Positions 1 through 8,969 of a stretch of 64,000 nt of DNA are shown piece by piece (the stretch's first letter is position 1; every line of letters begins with the position of its first letter). Under the pieces are notes generated by a model, which had not been told where the DNA came from, did not search any database, and saw only the letters and a program-made list of their open reading frames with translations. Source of the stretch: Shewanella frigidimarina (GTDB lineage: Bacteria > Pseudomonadota > Gammaproteobacteria > Enterobacterales > Shewanellaceae). The stretch is taken from positions 868,001 through 932,000 of the forward strand of contig NZ_RKKE01000001.1 in assembly GCF_003797125.1 (NCBI RefSeq), given 5' to 3'. Both the position numbers and the translations under genes were made by a program.

Positions 1-339
1 ATATTCCCGCAGCAATTAATGCCGGTGTTCATTGCATCATTGCTACCGGCTATATTGCTTATTGTCGTCGCGCGCCCATTGGCTGTGCAGCTGTGTTACT
101 TACCATTTAAACAAGCTAATTGGCGCAAACGTTTGTTTGTTTCTATGATCGGATTAAAAGGTGCAACCCCAATTGTATTTGCGCTTATTCCCGCTGCAGC
201 AGGAGTAGAGGGGTCCCGTGAAATGATCCACATGGTGTTTTTCATTGTACTGATTTCGGTCATTGTCCAAGGCGCCGCTATCGAGCCGCTCGCCAATAAA
301 CTAGGGCTAAAACTGCAGCCCAAAAAGCCAGATCTATAA
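1..339 (+). CDS. Cation/proton antiporter, C-terminal part (5' end outside window)
   Basis: The reading frame is open from base 1, so this is the last 112 codons of a longer gene. The visible part has hydrophobic helices and a GLKGATPIVFAL segment, which matches the GLRGAxPIVLA helix of CPA1-type Na+(K+)/H+ antiporters (NhaP2/CvrA family), which exchange monovalent cations for protons across the inner membrane. The protein stops soon after the last helix, so it lacks the cytosolic TrkA_C regulatory domain found at the end of E. coli CvrA. It may be an NhaP-like variant or a shortened one. A strong hairpin follows the stop codon. Substrate ion cannot be told from this fragment. Confidence 0.8.
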   Translation: MFPQQLMPVFIASLLPAILLIVVARPLAVQLCYLPFKQANWRKRLFVSMIGLKGATPIVFALIPAAAGVEGSREMIHMVFFIVLISVIVQGAAIEPLANKLGLKLQPKKPDL

Positions 340-340
340 A

Positions 341-382
341 AATGATTCAATGCCTCATAGCAATGAGGCATTGAATCATTTT
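341..382. terminator. Bidirectional terminator hairpin
   Basis: A perfect 18-bp stem (341-358 with 363-380) closes a 4-base loop, with A residues before it and T residues after it. It lies between the convergent antiporter gene and the M56 peptidase gene and can serve both. Confidence 0.85.
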
Positions 383-400
383 CAGTATCTTTGTTATTAG

Positions 401-1618
401 TTATTTTACCGTAATTCTCTCAATTGATTTATCAGGCTGATGGATCACATAGTCTAACTGTACTTGTAGGTCTTTAAACCCAATTGCAGAGGGTTGATAC
501 TTCCATTGTTCAAGTGCCTCAACAGCCGATGCATCAAACACTTGTTTCGGCGACGACTTGGTCACTCTAACATTGTTCACACTGCCATTTGGACTGATAT
601 CAAATGACATTTGAACATAACCATTAAGCCCTTCTTTAGCAGCATCAATTGGATAGCTAGGCTCAATTCTTATAACAGGCATTGCCATAGAGTCGGTTTT
701 ATTTTCAACGCTGAGATTATTGCCTGCAAATACCTGTTGATTAAACATAAAGGCACCAACACCAATAGCTAATGTCATTCCAATCAACGCTAAGGTGCTT
801 TTTCCATGTTGCTTTTTCATCTGTAAGATCCTCTCTTTTAAGATGGTTTTATCCCCATAATGGGTGTGTAACATGCTCAAAGGTGCATGTTGTGAATAGG
901 CCAATAGTGTTCTGCTATAGGCAATTTTAGCTAGGGCTTTCATGCTGGCAGTGACCTGCGCATCGCATGACAATTCTTGATCTTGTCTAAATCGGCGATA
1001 GCTCAGCCACATCAACGGATTGAACCAAAACAATACGGTTAATCCATAAGCCAGGGCATTTGCCCATAAATCACCACGTTGATAGTGATAAATCTCATGC
1101 TGAATAATGGCTTGCTGCTGGCTTTCATCGAGTAATGTAAAGCTTGTTGGCACCAGAATACTGGGGGTAATAAACCCTGCGAGCATAGGTGATTCAATAT
1201 CTGGATGGACTAATACGTTAAGCTTTACAGAAGGAATATCTAGCTGACGTCCACGCTGGATTAACCGTTGCAGGTAGCCGTATTCCATCACGATATTAGC
1301 GACTAATAACGTGATAACGATACCGTAGAGATAAGGCAGGTATAACAGGTCAAGTAAGCCTGCCGACAACGCAGCGGTATCGCTAGCAAACACATAATAC
1401 TGCTGGATGATTGAGGCTGCGTTATTGCTACCAAACCAGTTAACGCGGTGAGGCAATATCATTTGCAGTAAATCTGCAATGATTAATAGTGGCACGGATA
1501 TCCACATAAAATAGGTATAGTGCGCCCCAAATCTAGACAATATAAACCGGTGCAATACCAGTAATACTAAACACACCACGCTCAATGAGATGGTTTGTTC
1601 CATAAACCAATTAATCAT
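401..1618 (-). CDS. M56 (BlaR1/MecR1-type) membrane metallopeptidase with C-terminal TonB domain
   Basis: The protein has about four N-terminal membrane helices, then a zinc protease motif HEIYH near residue 174, as in the M56 peptidases BlaR1 and MecR1 that relay signals by cleaving a repressor. After one more membrane helix (about residues 280-300) comes a periplasmic TonB C-terminal-like domain (YPIDAAKEGLNGYVQ region), not the penicillin-binding sensor of true BlaR1, so a beta-lactam is probably not the signal. The start is the ATG at 1618, which shares its A with the TGA stop of the upstream repressor gene (TGATG), implying translational coupling. A longer frame reaches 1639, but it would overlap the repressor by 22 bases. 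The inducing signal is unknown. Confidence 0.85.
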   Translation of the reverse strand: MINWFMEQTISLSVVCLVLLVLHRFILSRFGAHYTYFMWISVPLLIIADLLQMILPHRVNWFGSNNAASIIQQYYVFASDTAALSAGLLDLLYLPYLYGIVITLLVANIVMEYGYLQRLIQRGRQLDIPSVKLNVLVHPDIESPMLAGFITPSILVPTSFTLLDESQQQAIIQHEIYHYQRGDLWANALAYGLTVLFWFNPLMWLSYRRFRQDQELSCDAQVTASMKALAKIAYSRTLLAYSQHAPLSMLHTHYGDKTILKERILQMKKQHGKSTLALIGMTLAIGVGAFMFNQQVFAGNNLSVENKTDSMAMPVIRIEPSYPIDAAKEGLNGYVQMSFDISPNGSVNNVRVTKSSPKQVFDASAVEALEQWKYQPSAIGFKDLQVQLDYVIHQPDKSIERITVK

Positions 1619-1992
1619 CACTTTTGTTCCTTTTGCCAATCATCAAGTAAGGTTTGCAGTTCGGCGACATCTTCTGCCGACAGCTTGTTCTTTTGCGCAA
1701 AACCGGCAACCAATGGGGTTAACTTGCCAGCAAACATGCGGTCCACAAAAGAAAGCGATTCTTTAACGGTATAGTCCTGCTCAGCAATTAATGGTGAGTA
1801 ATGGTAAACCCGACCTTGTTTTTCAAAACTGACGGCTTGTTTTTTGACTAAACGATTAAGCAAGGTTTTAACCGTTTTTTCATGCATGTCATGGCTTTGT
1901 TCTAATGCATCAACCACTTCACTCGAGGTCAATGGCGACTGCTGCCAAAGCTGCTGCAACACGACTAATTCACTATTGCTGATTTCTTTCAT
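1618..1992 (-). CDS. BlaI/MecI/CopY-family transcriptional repressor
   Basis: A 124-residue winged-helix protein whose first 70 residues (ISNSELVVLQQLWQQSPLTS, then TVKTLLNRLVKK) follow the BlaI/MecI DNA-binding domain. The rest would form the dimerisation region that the partner M56 protease cleaves in known systems. Its stop codon overlaps the start of the M56 peptidase gene by one base, so the two form a tight operon. Two near-perfect BlaI-type palindromes lie 46 and 72 bases upstream of the start, so it probably represses its own operon. No other target gene is adjacent: the RND operon upstream ends in its own terminator. Confidence 0.9.
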   Translation of the reverse strand: MKEISNSELVVLQQLWQQSPLTSSEVVDALEQSHDMHEKTVKTLLNRLVKKQAVSFEKQGRVYHYSPLIAEQDYTVKESLSFVDRMFAGKLTPLVAGFAQKNKLSAEDVAELQTLLDDWQKEQK

Positions 1993-2037
1993 GCGATACC
2001 GCTCATTTGTTGTTAGAACTTATTAGATTATAAATGG

Positions 2038-2077
2038 ATTACAGATGTAATCTGTCTATTTAAATTACAACTGTAAT
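2038..2077. promoter_or_regulatory. Twin BlaI/MecI-type operators
   Basis: Two copies of ATTACA-NN-TGTAAT occur at 2038-2051 (spacer GA) and 2064-2077 (spacer AC), 26 bases apart centre to centre. The TACA/TGTA half-sites match the box bound by BlaI and MecI. They sit just upstream of the repressor gene starting at 1992, which implies autoregulation. Confidence 0.85.
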
Positions 2078-2110
2078 CTTAAATAAGCAAGTATTATTTT
2101 CGAGCGATTT

Positions 2111-2150
2111 ACGAATGAAAATGAAAAAGCCTAATCAGATAATTAGGCTT
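2111..2150 (-). terminator. Terminator of the RND efflux operon
   Basis: A 9-bp stem (2127-2135 with 2142-2150) with a 6-base loop is followed, on the minus strand, by a T-rich run. It separates the RND operon from the BlaI operators. Confidence 0.75.
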
Positions 2151-2180
2151 AAAATTGAAATGTTATTTAGCTAATTGGCT

Positions 2181-5100
2181 TTATTTCGATAATAACTTAT
2201 CTCGATACAACCACTGATAAACCGTCGGCAACACCAGTAAAGTCAAAGCAGTTGAGCTAAACAAGCCACCGATGATCACCACCGCTAATGGTTGTTGAAT
2301 TTCACTGCCCACACCAGATGATAACAAGATAGGGATCAGCCCCAATGCAGAGGTTAGTGCCGTCATTAACACCGGACGTAACCGCCCTACCGTGCCTTGG
2401 TAAACACTGTCGTACAGGCTTTCATCTGATGATTGTCTGCGTTGGTTAATCGAGTCCACCAGCACTACACCATTTAATACAGCAACACCAAATAAGGTGA
2501 TAAAGCCGATTGAACTGGGCACCGACAAATAGGTGCCAGTGGCATATAAAGCCACTACGCCGCCGATTAATGCCAATGGTACGTTAGCCATAATCAATGC
2601 CACTTGTTTGAGTGACCCAAATGAGAAATACAACAATAAACCAATAAGTGCGATAGAAATGGGCACCACCAACATTAGCTTTTGTTGCGCCCGTTGCTGG
2701 TTTTCATATTGGCCGCCCACCACAACCGTATAGCCCGCAGGTAACTCCGCTTGCGGCACAATGGCATAAATATCGTTGACCACCGAGCCCATGTCACGCC
2801 CCGATACGTTGGCTTGCACCACCACTCGGCGCTGTACATCATCACGACGAATATTCGGCGGCGCCATTTCAATCACCACATCAGCGAGATCGCCCAAGCG
2901 TACAATCGCGCCATTAGCACCACTGAGTAGCAAGTCTTCAATCGCATCTGGCGCATTACGATATTGCGCCGCTAATCGCAGGTTAATGTCGTAACGGGCA
3001 TTACCATCAATCACTTGGCCAGCACTGGCACCACCAATACCTTGAGTGACTAAACTCATGACTTCATCGACGCTAATACCATAGCGAGCAAGGACTTCAC
3101 GTTTAGGTCGAACCACTAACTGAGCTTCACCGCTGACTTGTTCTAGCGACACATCAACCGCCCCAGGAATGGCAGCGACTAAATCGGTTAACACCTGACC
3201 TTTTTCCGACAAGATGCTCAAATCTGGACCAAATATCTTAATCGCTAACTGCGCTTTAACGCCCGATAACAACTCATCGACTCGAGTAGCAATCGGTTGT
3301 GAGAAGGTTAACAATAATCCTGGGAATATCGCTAGCCGTTGCTCCATCAAACGCTGTAGCTCAAAGCGCGAACTTGCCGATGTCCATTGCTCTATCGGCT
3401 TAAGACCAATATATATTTCAATATTACTCACAGGTTCTGGGTCGCCGCCAAGTTCGGGAGCCCCGATTCGACTTAACGCATATTCCACCTCAGGAAACTC
3501 CAGCAGCATGGCTTCAATTTTAGGCGCAACGTTAACCGAAGTAGCCAAACTGGCTGTCGGCGCCAGTGTCACTCGTAAGTTGATGGTGCCCTCTTCTAAT
3601 TCAGGCACAAATTCAGTGCCCAACTTTGGCAATAACAGCATGCTTGCAGCAAACAAAACAACTGCCGCTAACATCACCGATTTAGGGTTTGATAGCACCA
3701 GTGTCAGTACTCGTCGATAGACTGCGTCAATGGGGGCCAACACTTTGCTTTGACGCACTACAATACCGCGTTTAAATAGAAATACCGCCAATGCAGGCAC
3801 CGCAAATAACGCCACTACTAATGCCGCCATCATCGCAAGAATAATGCTCACTGCCATGGGTTGAAATAATTTACCCTCTACACCTTCAAGAGCAAATAAC
3901 GGCATAAATACTACGATGATAATCGCTGTTGCAAAGAAGATAGGACTGCACACTTCTTTTGCCGCCAGCATGATCCTAATCGCCATGCTTTGGGTTTCAG
4001 ATTCTAATTTACTATCAACATGAGCTTCAGTAGATTGGTTGGTGCCAGTTTCACCACTAACATGTTTAAAGATGTTTTCGACCATCACCACTGAACCATC
4101 AACTAGCATACCGATCGCGACAGCAAGACCACCTAAAGACATTAAGTTAGCTGACATGCCGTAATAAGACATGATCAATAACGCGATCCCGATCGACACT
4201 GGGATCGACAGTAATACCAACAATGTCGCCCGTATATTGACCAGAAACAACGCCAAAATAATCACGATAAACCCAAAGGCCATCAATAGCGCTTCAACCA
4301 CAGTAGTGACAGCTTTATCGACTAAATCCGCCTGGTCGTAAAACACCTCAAATGACACTCCTTTTGGCAAGGATTGTTCAATTAAACTAATACGTGAATT
4401 AATGTCATCAATAGTGGCTTTGGTATTGGCGCCCATGCGTTTAAGCACAACGCCTGCAACCACTTCACCTAGCGCTTGTACATCGGACGACGAGCCATTA
4501 GCCGCTGCCTGCCTGCGCGACATGGTCACTGCACCGACTCTTATTTCGCTACCAAAAGCCACATTAGCAATGTCGGCTACTCGTATTGGCGTGCCATTGA
4601 TTTCGGTTAACGGAATGTCGGCAATGGCCTGTAAACCTGCGGCGCCAGCGGGCAACAAACCATAACCACGAACCACTAATTGCTCCTGGCCTTGGTCCAT
4701 AAACCAACCACCAGCATTACGGTTATTACTTTCCAATGCTTGGCTAACTTGGGTCATCGACAAGCCATAACTGCGCAGTTTATTAGGATCAACTTGCACT
4801 TGGTATTGCAACACCTCGCCGCCAAATGACAGCACTTCAGTCACCCCACTCACAGGCATTAAAATCAGCTTCACTAAATAGTCATTTAAGCTCCGCAGCT
4901 CAGATGCGCTGATATTGGTTTCGGGCTCGGCCCGTAAAATGTATTGATAAATTTGCCCTAAACCTGAAGTATTCGGGCCAATTTCAGGGGTGCCGACACC
5001 GGCAGGAATCGACTCTTTTGCAGCTTGCAGTTGTTCAAACACTTGCTGACGTGCAAAATAAATATCAGTACCTTCGGCAAACACCACGGTCACTAGCGAT

Positions 5101-5369
5101 AAGCCAGTACGTGATAATGAACGCACCTCGGTCACCGCCGGTAATGCATACATTGCCGATTCGACAGGATAGCTAATCAGCTTCTCGACCTCTTCTGCCG
5201 CCAAACCTTCCGCTTCAGTATTAATGGTCACCTGCACATTGGTGACATCCGGAAACGCATCTAGATTTAACTTCGGTAACATGAATACCGATGCCACCAC
5301 AGTGGCCAGTAATCCAAGTAACACCAATAACCGCTTTTCAACGGCAATCTCAATTAATTTATATAACAT
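2181..5369 (-). CDS. Heavy-metal efflux RND transporter, inner-membrane pump (CzcA/CusA family)
   Basis: A 1062-residue RND permease of normal length. The N-terminal helix is followed by the NLDAFPDVTNVQV segment typical of heavy-metal RND pumps. A porter domain and the central helix bundle follow, with AIGMLVDGSVVMVEN, the proton-relay helix that keeps the conserved Asp of VDG and the downstream Glu-Asn. A second large periplasmic loop and final helices complete the two-fold repeat. CzcA has an extra Asp at the start of that helix (DFG); here it is AIG. The Met residues that bind Cu/Ag in CusA are not evident in the second porter loop, so the substrate metal is uncertain. It lies 16 bases downstream of the adaptor gene in the same operon. 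Confidence 0.92.
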   Translation of the reverse strand: MLYKLIEIAVEKRLLVLLGLLATVVASVFMLPKLNLDAFPDVTNVQVTINTEAEGLAAEEVEKLISYPVESAMYALPAVTEVRSLSRTGLSLVTVVFAEGTDIYFARQQVFEQLQAAKESIPAGVGTPEIGPNTSGLGQIYQYILRAEPETNISASELRSLNDYLVKLILMPVSGVTEVLSFGGEVLQYQVQVDPNKLRSYGLSMTQVSQALESNNRNAGGWFMDQGQEQLVVRGYGLLPAGAAGLQAIADIPLTEINGTPIRVADIANVAFGSEIRVGAVTMSRRQAAANGSSSDVQALGEVVAGVVLKRMGANTKATIDDINSRISLIEQSLPKGVSFEVFYDQADLVDKAVTTVVEALLMAFGFIVIILALFLVNIRATLLVLLSIPVSIGIALLIMSYYGMSANLMSLGGLAVAIGMLVDGSVVMVENIFKHVSGETGTNQSTEAHVDSKLESETQSMAIRIMLAAKEVCSPIFFATAIIIVVFMPLFALEGVEGKLFQPMAVSIILAMMAALVVALFAVPALAVFLFKRGIVVRQSKVLAPIDAVYRRVLTLVLSNPKSVMLAAVVLFAASMLLLPKLGTEFVPELEEGTINLRVTLAPTASLATSVNVAPKIEAMLLEFPEVEYALSRIGAPELGGDPEPVSNIEIYIGLKPIEQWTSASSRFELQRLMEQRLAIFPGLLLTFSQPIATRVDELLSGVKAQLAIKIFGPDLSILSEKGQVLTDLVAAIPGAVDVSLEQVSGEAQLVVRPKREVLARYGISVDEVMSLVTQGIGGASAGQVIDGNARYDINLRLAAQYRNAPDAIEDLLLSGANGAIVRLGDLADVVIEMAPPNIRRDDVQRRVVVQANVSGRDMGSVVNDIYAIVPQAELPAGYTVVVGGQYENQQRAQQKLMLVVPISIALIGLLLYFSFGSLKQVALIMANVPLALIGGVVALYATGTYLSVPSSIGFITLFGVAVLNGVVLVDSINQRRQSSDESLYDSVYQGTVGRLRPVLMTALTSALGLIPILLSSGVGSEIQQPLAVVIIGGLFSSTALTLLVLPTVYQWLYRDKLLSK

Positions 5370-5385
5370 TATGATGCCTTAGCGC

Positions 5386-6660
5386 TTAGTGGTTATGGAT
5401 ATCAAAGCCAGATTTGGCTTGCTCAGATGCTAAGAAAAAAGCACCAGATACAACAACGCGAGTTTGTGGTACTAAACCACGAATAAAACTCAGTCCGCGT
5501 TGACGCTCCACCACAGAAACCTCTACGGCATTAAATCCACCGTCTTGCTCTATGAACACCTGCCAATCACCATCACCACCGCGTGTTAACGCCGCATCTG
5601 GCACAATAAATCCAAGCGGCTCAGCCCCTTGATTTGCTGCAAGGTATAATTCGGCAAACTCGCCAGCATGTAAGTCATGGCCTGGGTTTGCCATACGCAC
5701 TAATACTTGCTCAGTGCGGGTTTGCGAGTTAATTTCATGCGAACGCCCAATAATGACACCCTCTCGAGTACGGCTTCCCACTCGCACCAAAACATCGGTG
5801 CTCATGTTGACTTGATCTGCTTGTAATGGCGTCAGTTCTGCCTCTACCCACAAATACGATTCATCAGTCAGTTGCATCAAAGGTGTGCCCGCGGTTAGCA
5901 CTTGTCCTAATGTGGCAATATCTTGCTGAACCCGACCATTTATGGGAGCCAATAACTGAAACTGACCAATTGAACTAGGCGATGTTGCTAGCTCAGCTAT
6001 CTGTTGTTTGGACATCATTACCGACTGTAAAATGGCACGTTTAAGCTCTGCATTGACCTCGGTTTGCATCCGCTGACTGGCACTAATCGTTCCTTTGCTC
6101 ATGCGCTTTATACGATCCCACTCCGTTGCTGCATTAACGTAATCAGCTTGCGCCGCAGCAATATCTGCCCCGCCGATAGTCAATAATGGTTGGCCTTTTT
6201 GCACCTGTTGTCCTGGCACCACATGGCGCTTAAGCACCTGCATATCTAATTGCGGCGCTATGGTAATAGTTTTGTCTTTATCTACAACCAGCTGAGCGGT
6301 GGCAACGGCCTGTAAATTAAACGCTGTCGCACTTAACTCAACCACTTCCACTCCCGCCAGTTGGCGCTGCTCAGCACTTAAGGTTAACAACGACTCTTGA
6401 TGAGCGGCCTCTGTTGATTCACTGCTGGCTTGCACAGCCGAACTAGTCAGTGCAAATAATGATAGCAATAGCGCTACACTGAACAATAATGCTCGCGAAA
6501 CGCTGGAGTTAGTGCGGTAAGATTTTCGAATGCTTGGCGGAGAGATGGGCTGAGTGCTTGGCGCAACATTTAACTGAGAATGACTCACAAAATGACTCAA
6601 CATAGCGTTGGCATTTAATGCTGCCAATAAAGGTAGTACTTGGACTGATTTGGTTTTCAT
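5386..6660 (-). CDS. RND efflux periplasmic adaptor (CzcB/CusB-type membrane fusion protein)
   Basis: The adaptor joins an RND pump to an outer-membrane channel. Visible parts are a hydrophobic export segment (LLFSVALLLSLFAL), a barrel-sandwich hybrid lipoyl half (VVPGQQVQKGQPLLTI), a short helical hairpin, the second lipoyl half (LLAPINGRVQQDIATLGQVL), then beta-barrel and membrane-proximal domains. The C-terminus ends in HNH. The ATG at 6660 is chosen because AGGA lies 6 bases upstream; the frame could extend to 6729 with no ribosome binding site. About 55 residues precede the hydrophobic segment, unusually long for a signal peptide, so it may be an N-terminal membrane anchor. The pump gene follows by 16 bases. 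Confidence 0.9.
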   Translation of the reverse strand: MKTKSVQVLPLLAALNANAMLSHFVSHSQLNVAPSTQPISPPSIRKSYRTNSSVSRALLFSVALLLSLFALTSSAVQASSESTEAAHQESLLTLSAEQRQLAGVEVVELSATAFNLQAVATAQLVVDKDKTITIAPQLDMQVLKRHVVPGQQVQKGQPLLTIGGADIAAAQADYVNAATEWDRIKRMSKGTISASQRMQTEVNAELKRAILQSVMMSKQQIAELATSPSSIGQFQLLAPINGRVQQDIATLGQVLTAGTPLMQLTDESYLWVEAELTPLQADQVNMSTDVLVRVGSRTREGVIIGRSHEINSQTRTEQVLVRMANPGHDLHAGEFAELYLAANQGAEPLGFIVPDAALTRGGDGDWQVFIEQDGGFNAVEVSVVERQRGLSFIRGLVPQTRVVVSGAFFLASEQAKSGFDIHNH

Positions 6661-6834
6661 GGTTAATCCTAAAAACAATCTAGACCGTCGACAATAAATA
6701 TCAACGGAAATAGGCTTAGCCACCGTCATTCAAGCGAGATATCACGCCATGATGGAATGCAAAAAAGCATTCATTAGCGCAATAACGGCAAATATAGAGG
6801 TGAAGCTAAACAGTAAAAACGTGTTTTAAAGGAA

Positions 6835-7269
6835 TTAAACGATGGGAGGACGATAAGTAGGGAAAGACTCAGGAGGTAAATAGTTCAGTTTAGTATCGGC
6901 AAAAAGGTCATGAAAATGTTCACTAACTACATTATCGTTAAGCTTAGCAAGTGCCACATGACCACCATGACACTGACAATCTAAACAGACATCAACTTGC
7001 TCAACATCGGTAACATTGTCAGCATGCTGATGATCATCATTTACCGAATGCAGCAATGAACCGTCAAGTGCACAAGCACAATCGACACACTCGGCGAGGC
7101 TTATCACTTCGGTAGTAAACTGAAGATGTGGATGGTTATTTTGCTCTTCGTTGCTGTTACCCACATGTAATTGATGCGCACCTAAATTGGCACCCACAAA
7201 TTGCAGTAGTACTAAAGCAATCAATAATTTGGCTATGTTAGCCATAAAAGGCAAAACGGTATGACTCAA
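6835..7269 (-). CDS. Cys/His-rich exported protein of the metal efflux operon
   Basis: A 144-residue protein with a hydrophobic N-terminus (LLIALVLLQFVGANLGAHQ) that looks like a signal peptide. The mature part carries CVDCAC, CLDCQCHGGH and many scattered His residues, suggesting metal binding in the periplasm. It starts at TTG (7269): AGGAG lies 6 bases upstream, while the internal ATG eight codons later has no ribosome binding site. It lies 174 bases upstream of the adaptor gene on the same strand and 20 bases after a DUF3012 gene. No named family was recognised. A role in metal sensing or buffering for the efflux pump is inferred from context and composition. Confidence 0.75.
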   Translation of the reverse strand: MSHTVLPFMANIAKLLIALVLLQFVGANLGAHQLHVGNSNEEQNNHPHLQFTTEVISLAECVDCACALDGSLLHSVNDDHQHADNVTDVEQVDVCLDCQCHGGHVALAKLNDNVVSEHFHDLFADTKLNYLPPESFPTYRPPIV

Positions 7270-7289
7270 CCACCCACTCCTAAACGATA

Positions 7290-7466
7290 TTATTTAAATA
7301 CGCAGTGCTTAGCGTAATCAGCTGCTTCATTGGCAGTCCAATCACCACTTTCTTTTTCTTTCATTTGCTTACACCAAGCTTCACTACCCACTTCTGGAGC
7401 ACATGCCGTTAAGCTAAGAGTTAACAATAATGCACTTGATACGGCAAACAACTTTGACAATGACAT
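7290..7466 (-). CDS. Small DUF3012 lipoprotein
   Basis: A 58-codon gene reading MSLSKLFAVSSALLL at the start, then a lipobox ending in TACAPEV, and a mature part with SEAWCKQMKEKESGDWT and DYAKHC. This matches the short DUF3012 lipoproteins of marine gammaproteobacteria. The ATG at 7466 has AGGA 7 bases upstream. The protein would be anchored in the envelope, with two Cys in the mature part besides the lipidated one. It ends 20 bases before the TTG start of the Cys/His-rich gene, so both may share a transcript. Function is unknown. Confidence 0.8.
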   Translation of the reverse strand: MSLSKLFAVSSALLLTLSLTACAPEVGSEAWCKQMKEKESGDWTANEAADYAKHCVFK

Positions 7467-7636
7467 AAGCTATCCTTTTCTAAAATAATAAAATCTAGGG
7501 TCTGATGACCTTTCGAGATGAATTCTGCAGTAGTTTGTGATAATTAGCTACAGCTTAGAACTTATGATGTACCAATGTTCGAAACAAATAAGCGATAACA
7601 GAGTAAAAAGGTGCCAGCAAATAATTTACAGGCCCC

Positions 7637-8002
7637 TTAGCACAGAGATCGTTTGGCAATCCAAGTAATGGCTTCTTGTTTACGCTCTAATGGAAACCAT
7701 GCAACTTCGCCCTGCATAAAGGGTCCCATCAGCCTAACAGAATTACCCACCCAATCTGGGCCGCCCACAAACACTAACGCATCAAACGCAGGTAACTGAA
7801 CTTCTCCGCTACCGGTTAATGAGCCAAACTCCCAGCCTTCTAACAACACATCAGCTTCAATATAAAGACACACTTGATTCCAGTCTTTACGATAACTCTT
7901 AATGGCGGGCTGTAAACGGGTACGGTAATCTTGTGCCGATAAACGGCCACTGACAAATAAGCTGATGACACCTTTAGTGATATCGGGGATTTGGCATAAC
8001 AT
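7637..8002 (-). CDS. SpoIIAA-like (STAS/IAA-like fold) protein
   Basis: A 121-residue soluble protein with KGVISLFVSGRLSAQDY near the N-terminus, then LYIEADVLLEGWEFGS and a final segment around WFPLERKQEAITWI. This fits the SpoIIAA-like/DUF3478 family of small alpha/beta proteins related to STAS and CRAL-TRIO folds, often found as single genes in marine bacteria. No catalytic residue is apparent, and members of the family have no settled function. It stands alone on the minus strand. Confidence 0.65.
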   Translation of the reverse strand: MLCQIPDITKGVISLFVSGRLSAQDYRTRLQPAIKSYRKDWNQVCLYIEADVLLEGWEFGSLTGSGEVQLPAFDALVFVGGPDWVGNSVRLMGPFMQGEVAWFPLERKQEAITWIAKRSLC

Positions 8003-8328
8003 AACGGCAACTCCGGCCCTCTAACTAGGCCATAGAACAGACTTTATACGGTGATGTTATCGTGTAAAGCGACAATGGCGCTCATGATAACAAAACTATT
8101 CTAGTTATTTCATTAAATATGTAATAACTCTGAGGCCTGTCAGGCTTTTTAGTTCAATACCCATGCTAAGGCTAAACCACTTCTTGCCATACATGTCACA
8201 GCAGACAACCCTGAAAAGTTTCCCAGATTGCGGTAGAATGTAACTACAGCACATAAACATGCCGCGTTAAATACAGTAAGCAGCGTTACAGGTTTATGAC
8301 CGTTAATTAAGGGGAACACTACAACCGA
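8003..8328. other. Intergenic region between divergent genes
   Basis: This 326-base stretch separates the SpoIIAA-like gene and arfB. It must hold both promoters, but no clear operator, hairpin or supported gene is seen. Confidence 0.5.
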
Positions 8329-8745
8329 ATGATACAAATAACTCAACGCGTCATATTGCAAGATAACGAAATTGAATGGCAGTTTGTCCGTTCAAGTGGT
8401 GCGGGTGGCCAGCACATCAATAAAGTATCAACCGCAGCGCAACTCAGCTTTGATATTGCCTCATCTTCTTTACCCGAGTTCTACCAACAAAAGCTGCTTG
8501 AAAAAGCCGATCACCGTATTACCAAAAGTGGCAAAGTAATTATAAAATGCCAACAATCACGCAGCCAAGATTTTAACCGCCAAACCGCACTGGAACAATT
8601 TATTGAACTGGTAAGAAGCGTCGGCATAGTACAAAAAGCCCGTATACCAACCAAGGCGACAAAAGGCAGCCAAAAGCGACGCATTGAAACCAAAAAACAA
8701 CGCGGTGCCACTAAAGCAATGCGCCAAAATAAATCTGACTTCTAG
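8329..8745 (+). CDS. arfB: Alternative ribosome-rescue factor ArfB (peptidyl-tRNA hydrolase)
   Basis: A 138-residue protein with the catalytic GGQ motif at residues 26-28 in RSSGAGGQHINKVST, the hallmark of class I release-factor-like proteins. It has no stop-codon recognition domain, so it matches ArfB (YaeJ), which frees ribosomes stalled on non-stop mRNA by hydrolysing peptidyl-tRNA. The C-terminal tail is very basic (KATKGSQKRRIETKKQRG), as in ArfB, where it enters the empty mRNA channel. Length fits the family. It appears to be a single-gene unit. Confidence 0.93.
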   Translation: MIQITQRVILQDNEIEWQFVRSSGAGGQHINKVSTAAQLSFDIASSSLPEFYQQKLLEKADHRITKSGKVIIKCQQSRSQDFNRQTALEQFIELVRSVGIVQKARIPTKATKGSQKRRIETKKQRGATKAMRQNKSDF

Positions 8746-8757
8746 CGTATTATGGAA

Positions 8758-8812
8758 AAATCACTAGCGAATTCTTGGCAAATCACTAGCAAATTATTAG
8801 CAAATTATTAGC
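8758..8812. repeat. 11-bp tandem repeat, about five units
   Basis: Units of the form AAATYAYTAGC run head to tail just after arfB. The last two copies are identical (8791-8801 and 8802-8812) and the earlier three are diverged. Confidence 0.8.
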
Positions 8813-8969
8813 AAAAAAGTGAATCCGCCATCACTCAATGGCTAAGGTCTTACTCTAGTTGAGCATTTTTTGGTTTACCTGATAACCGTCTTCGGTAAGA
8901 ATGCTTGTTGAACCCTCTTTTGTGCTGCATATTAAGCCGACTTACCTTGCGATTTTTATAGGAACCATC

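Noticed and set aside
401..1992. Beta-lactam sensing blaR1-blaI system
   Set aside because: The peptidase lacks a penicillin-binding domain and there is no beta-lactamase gene nearby.
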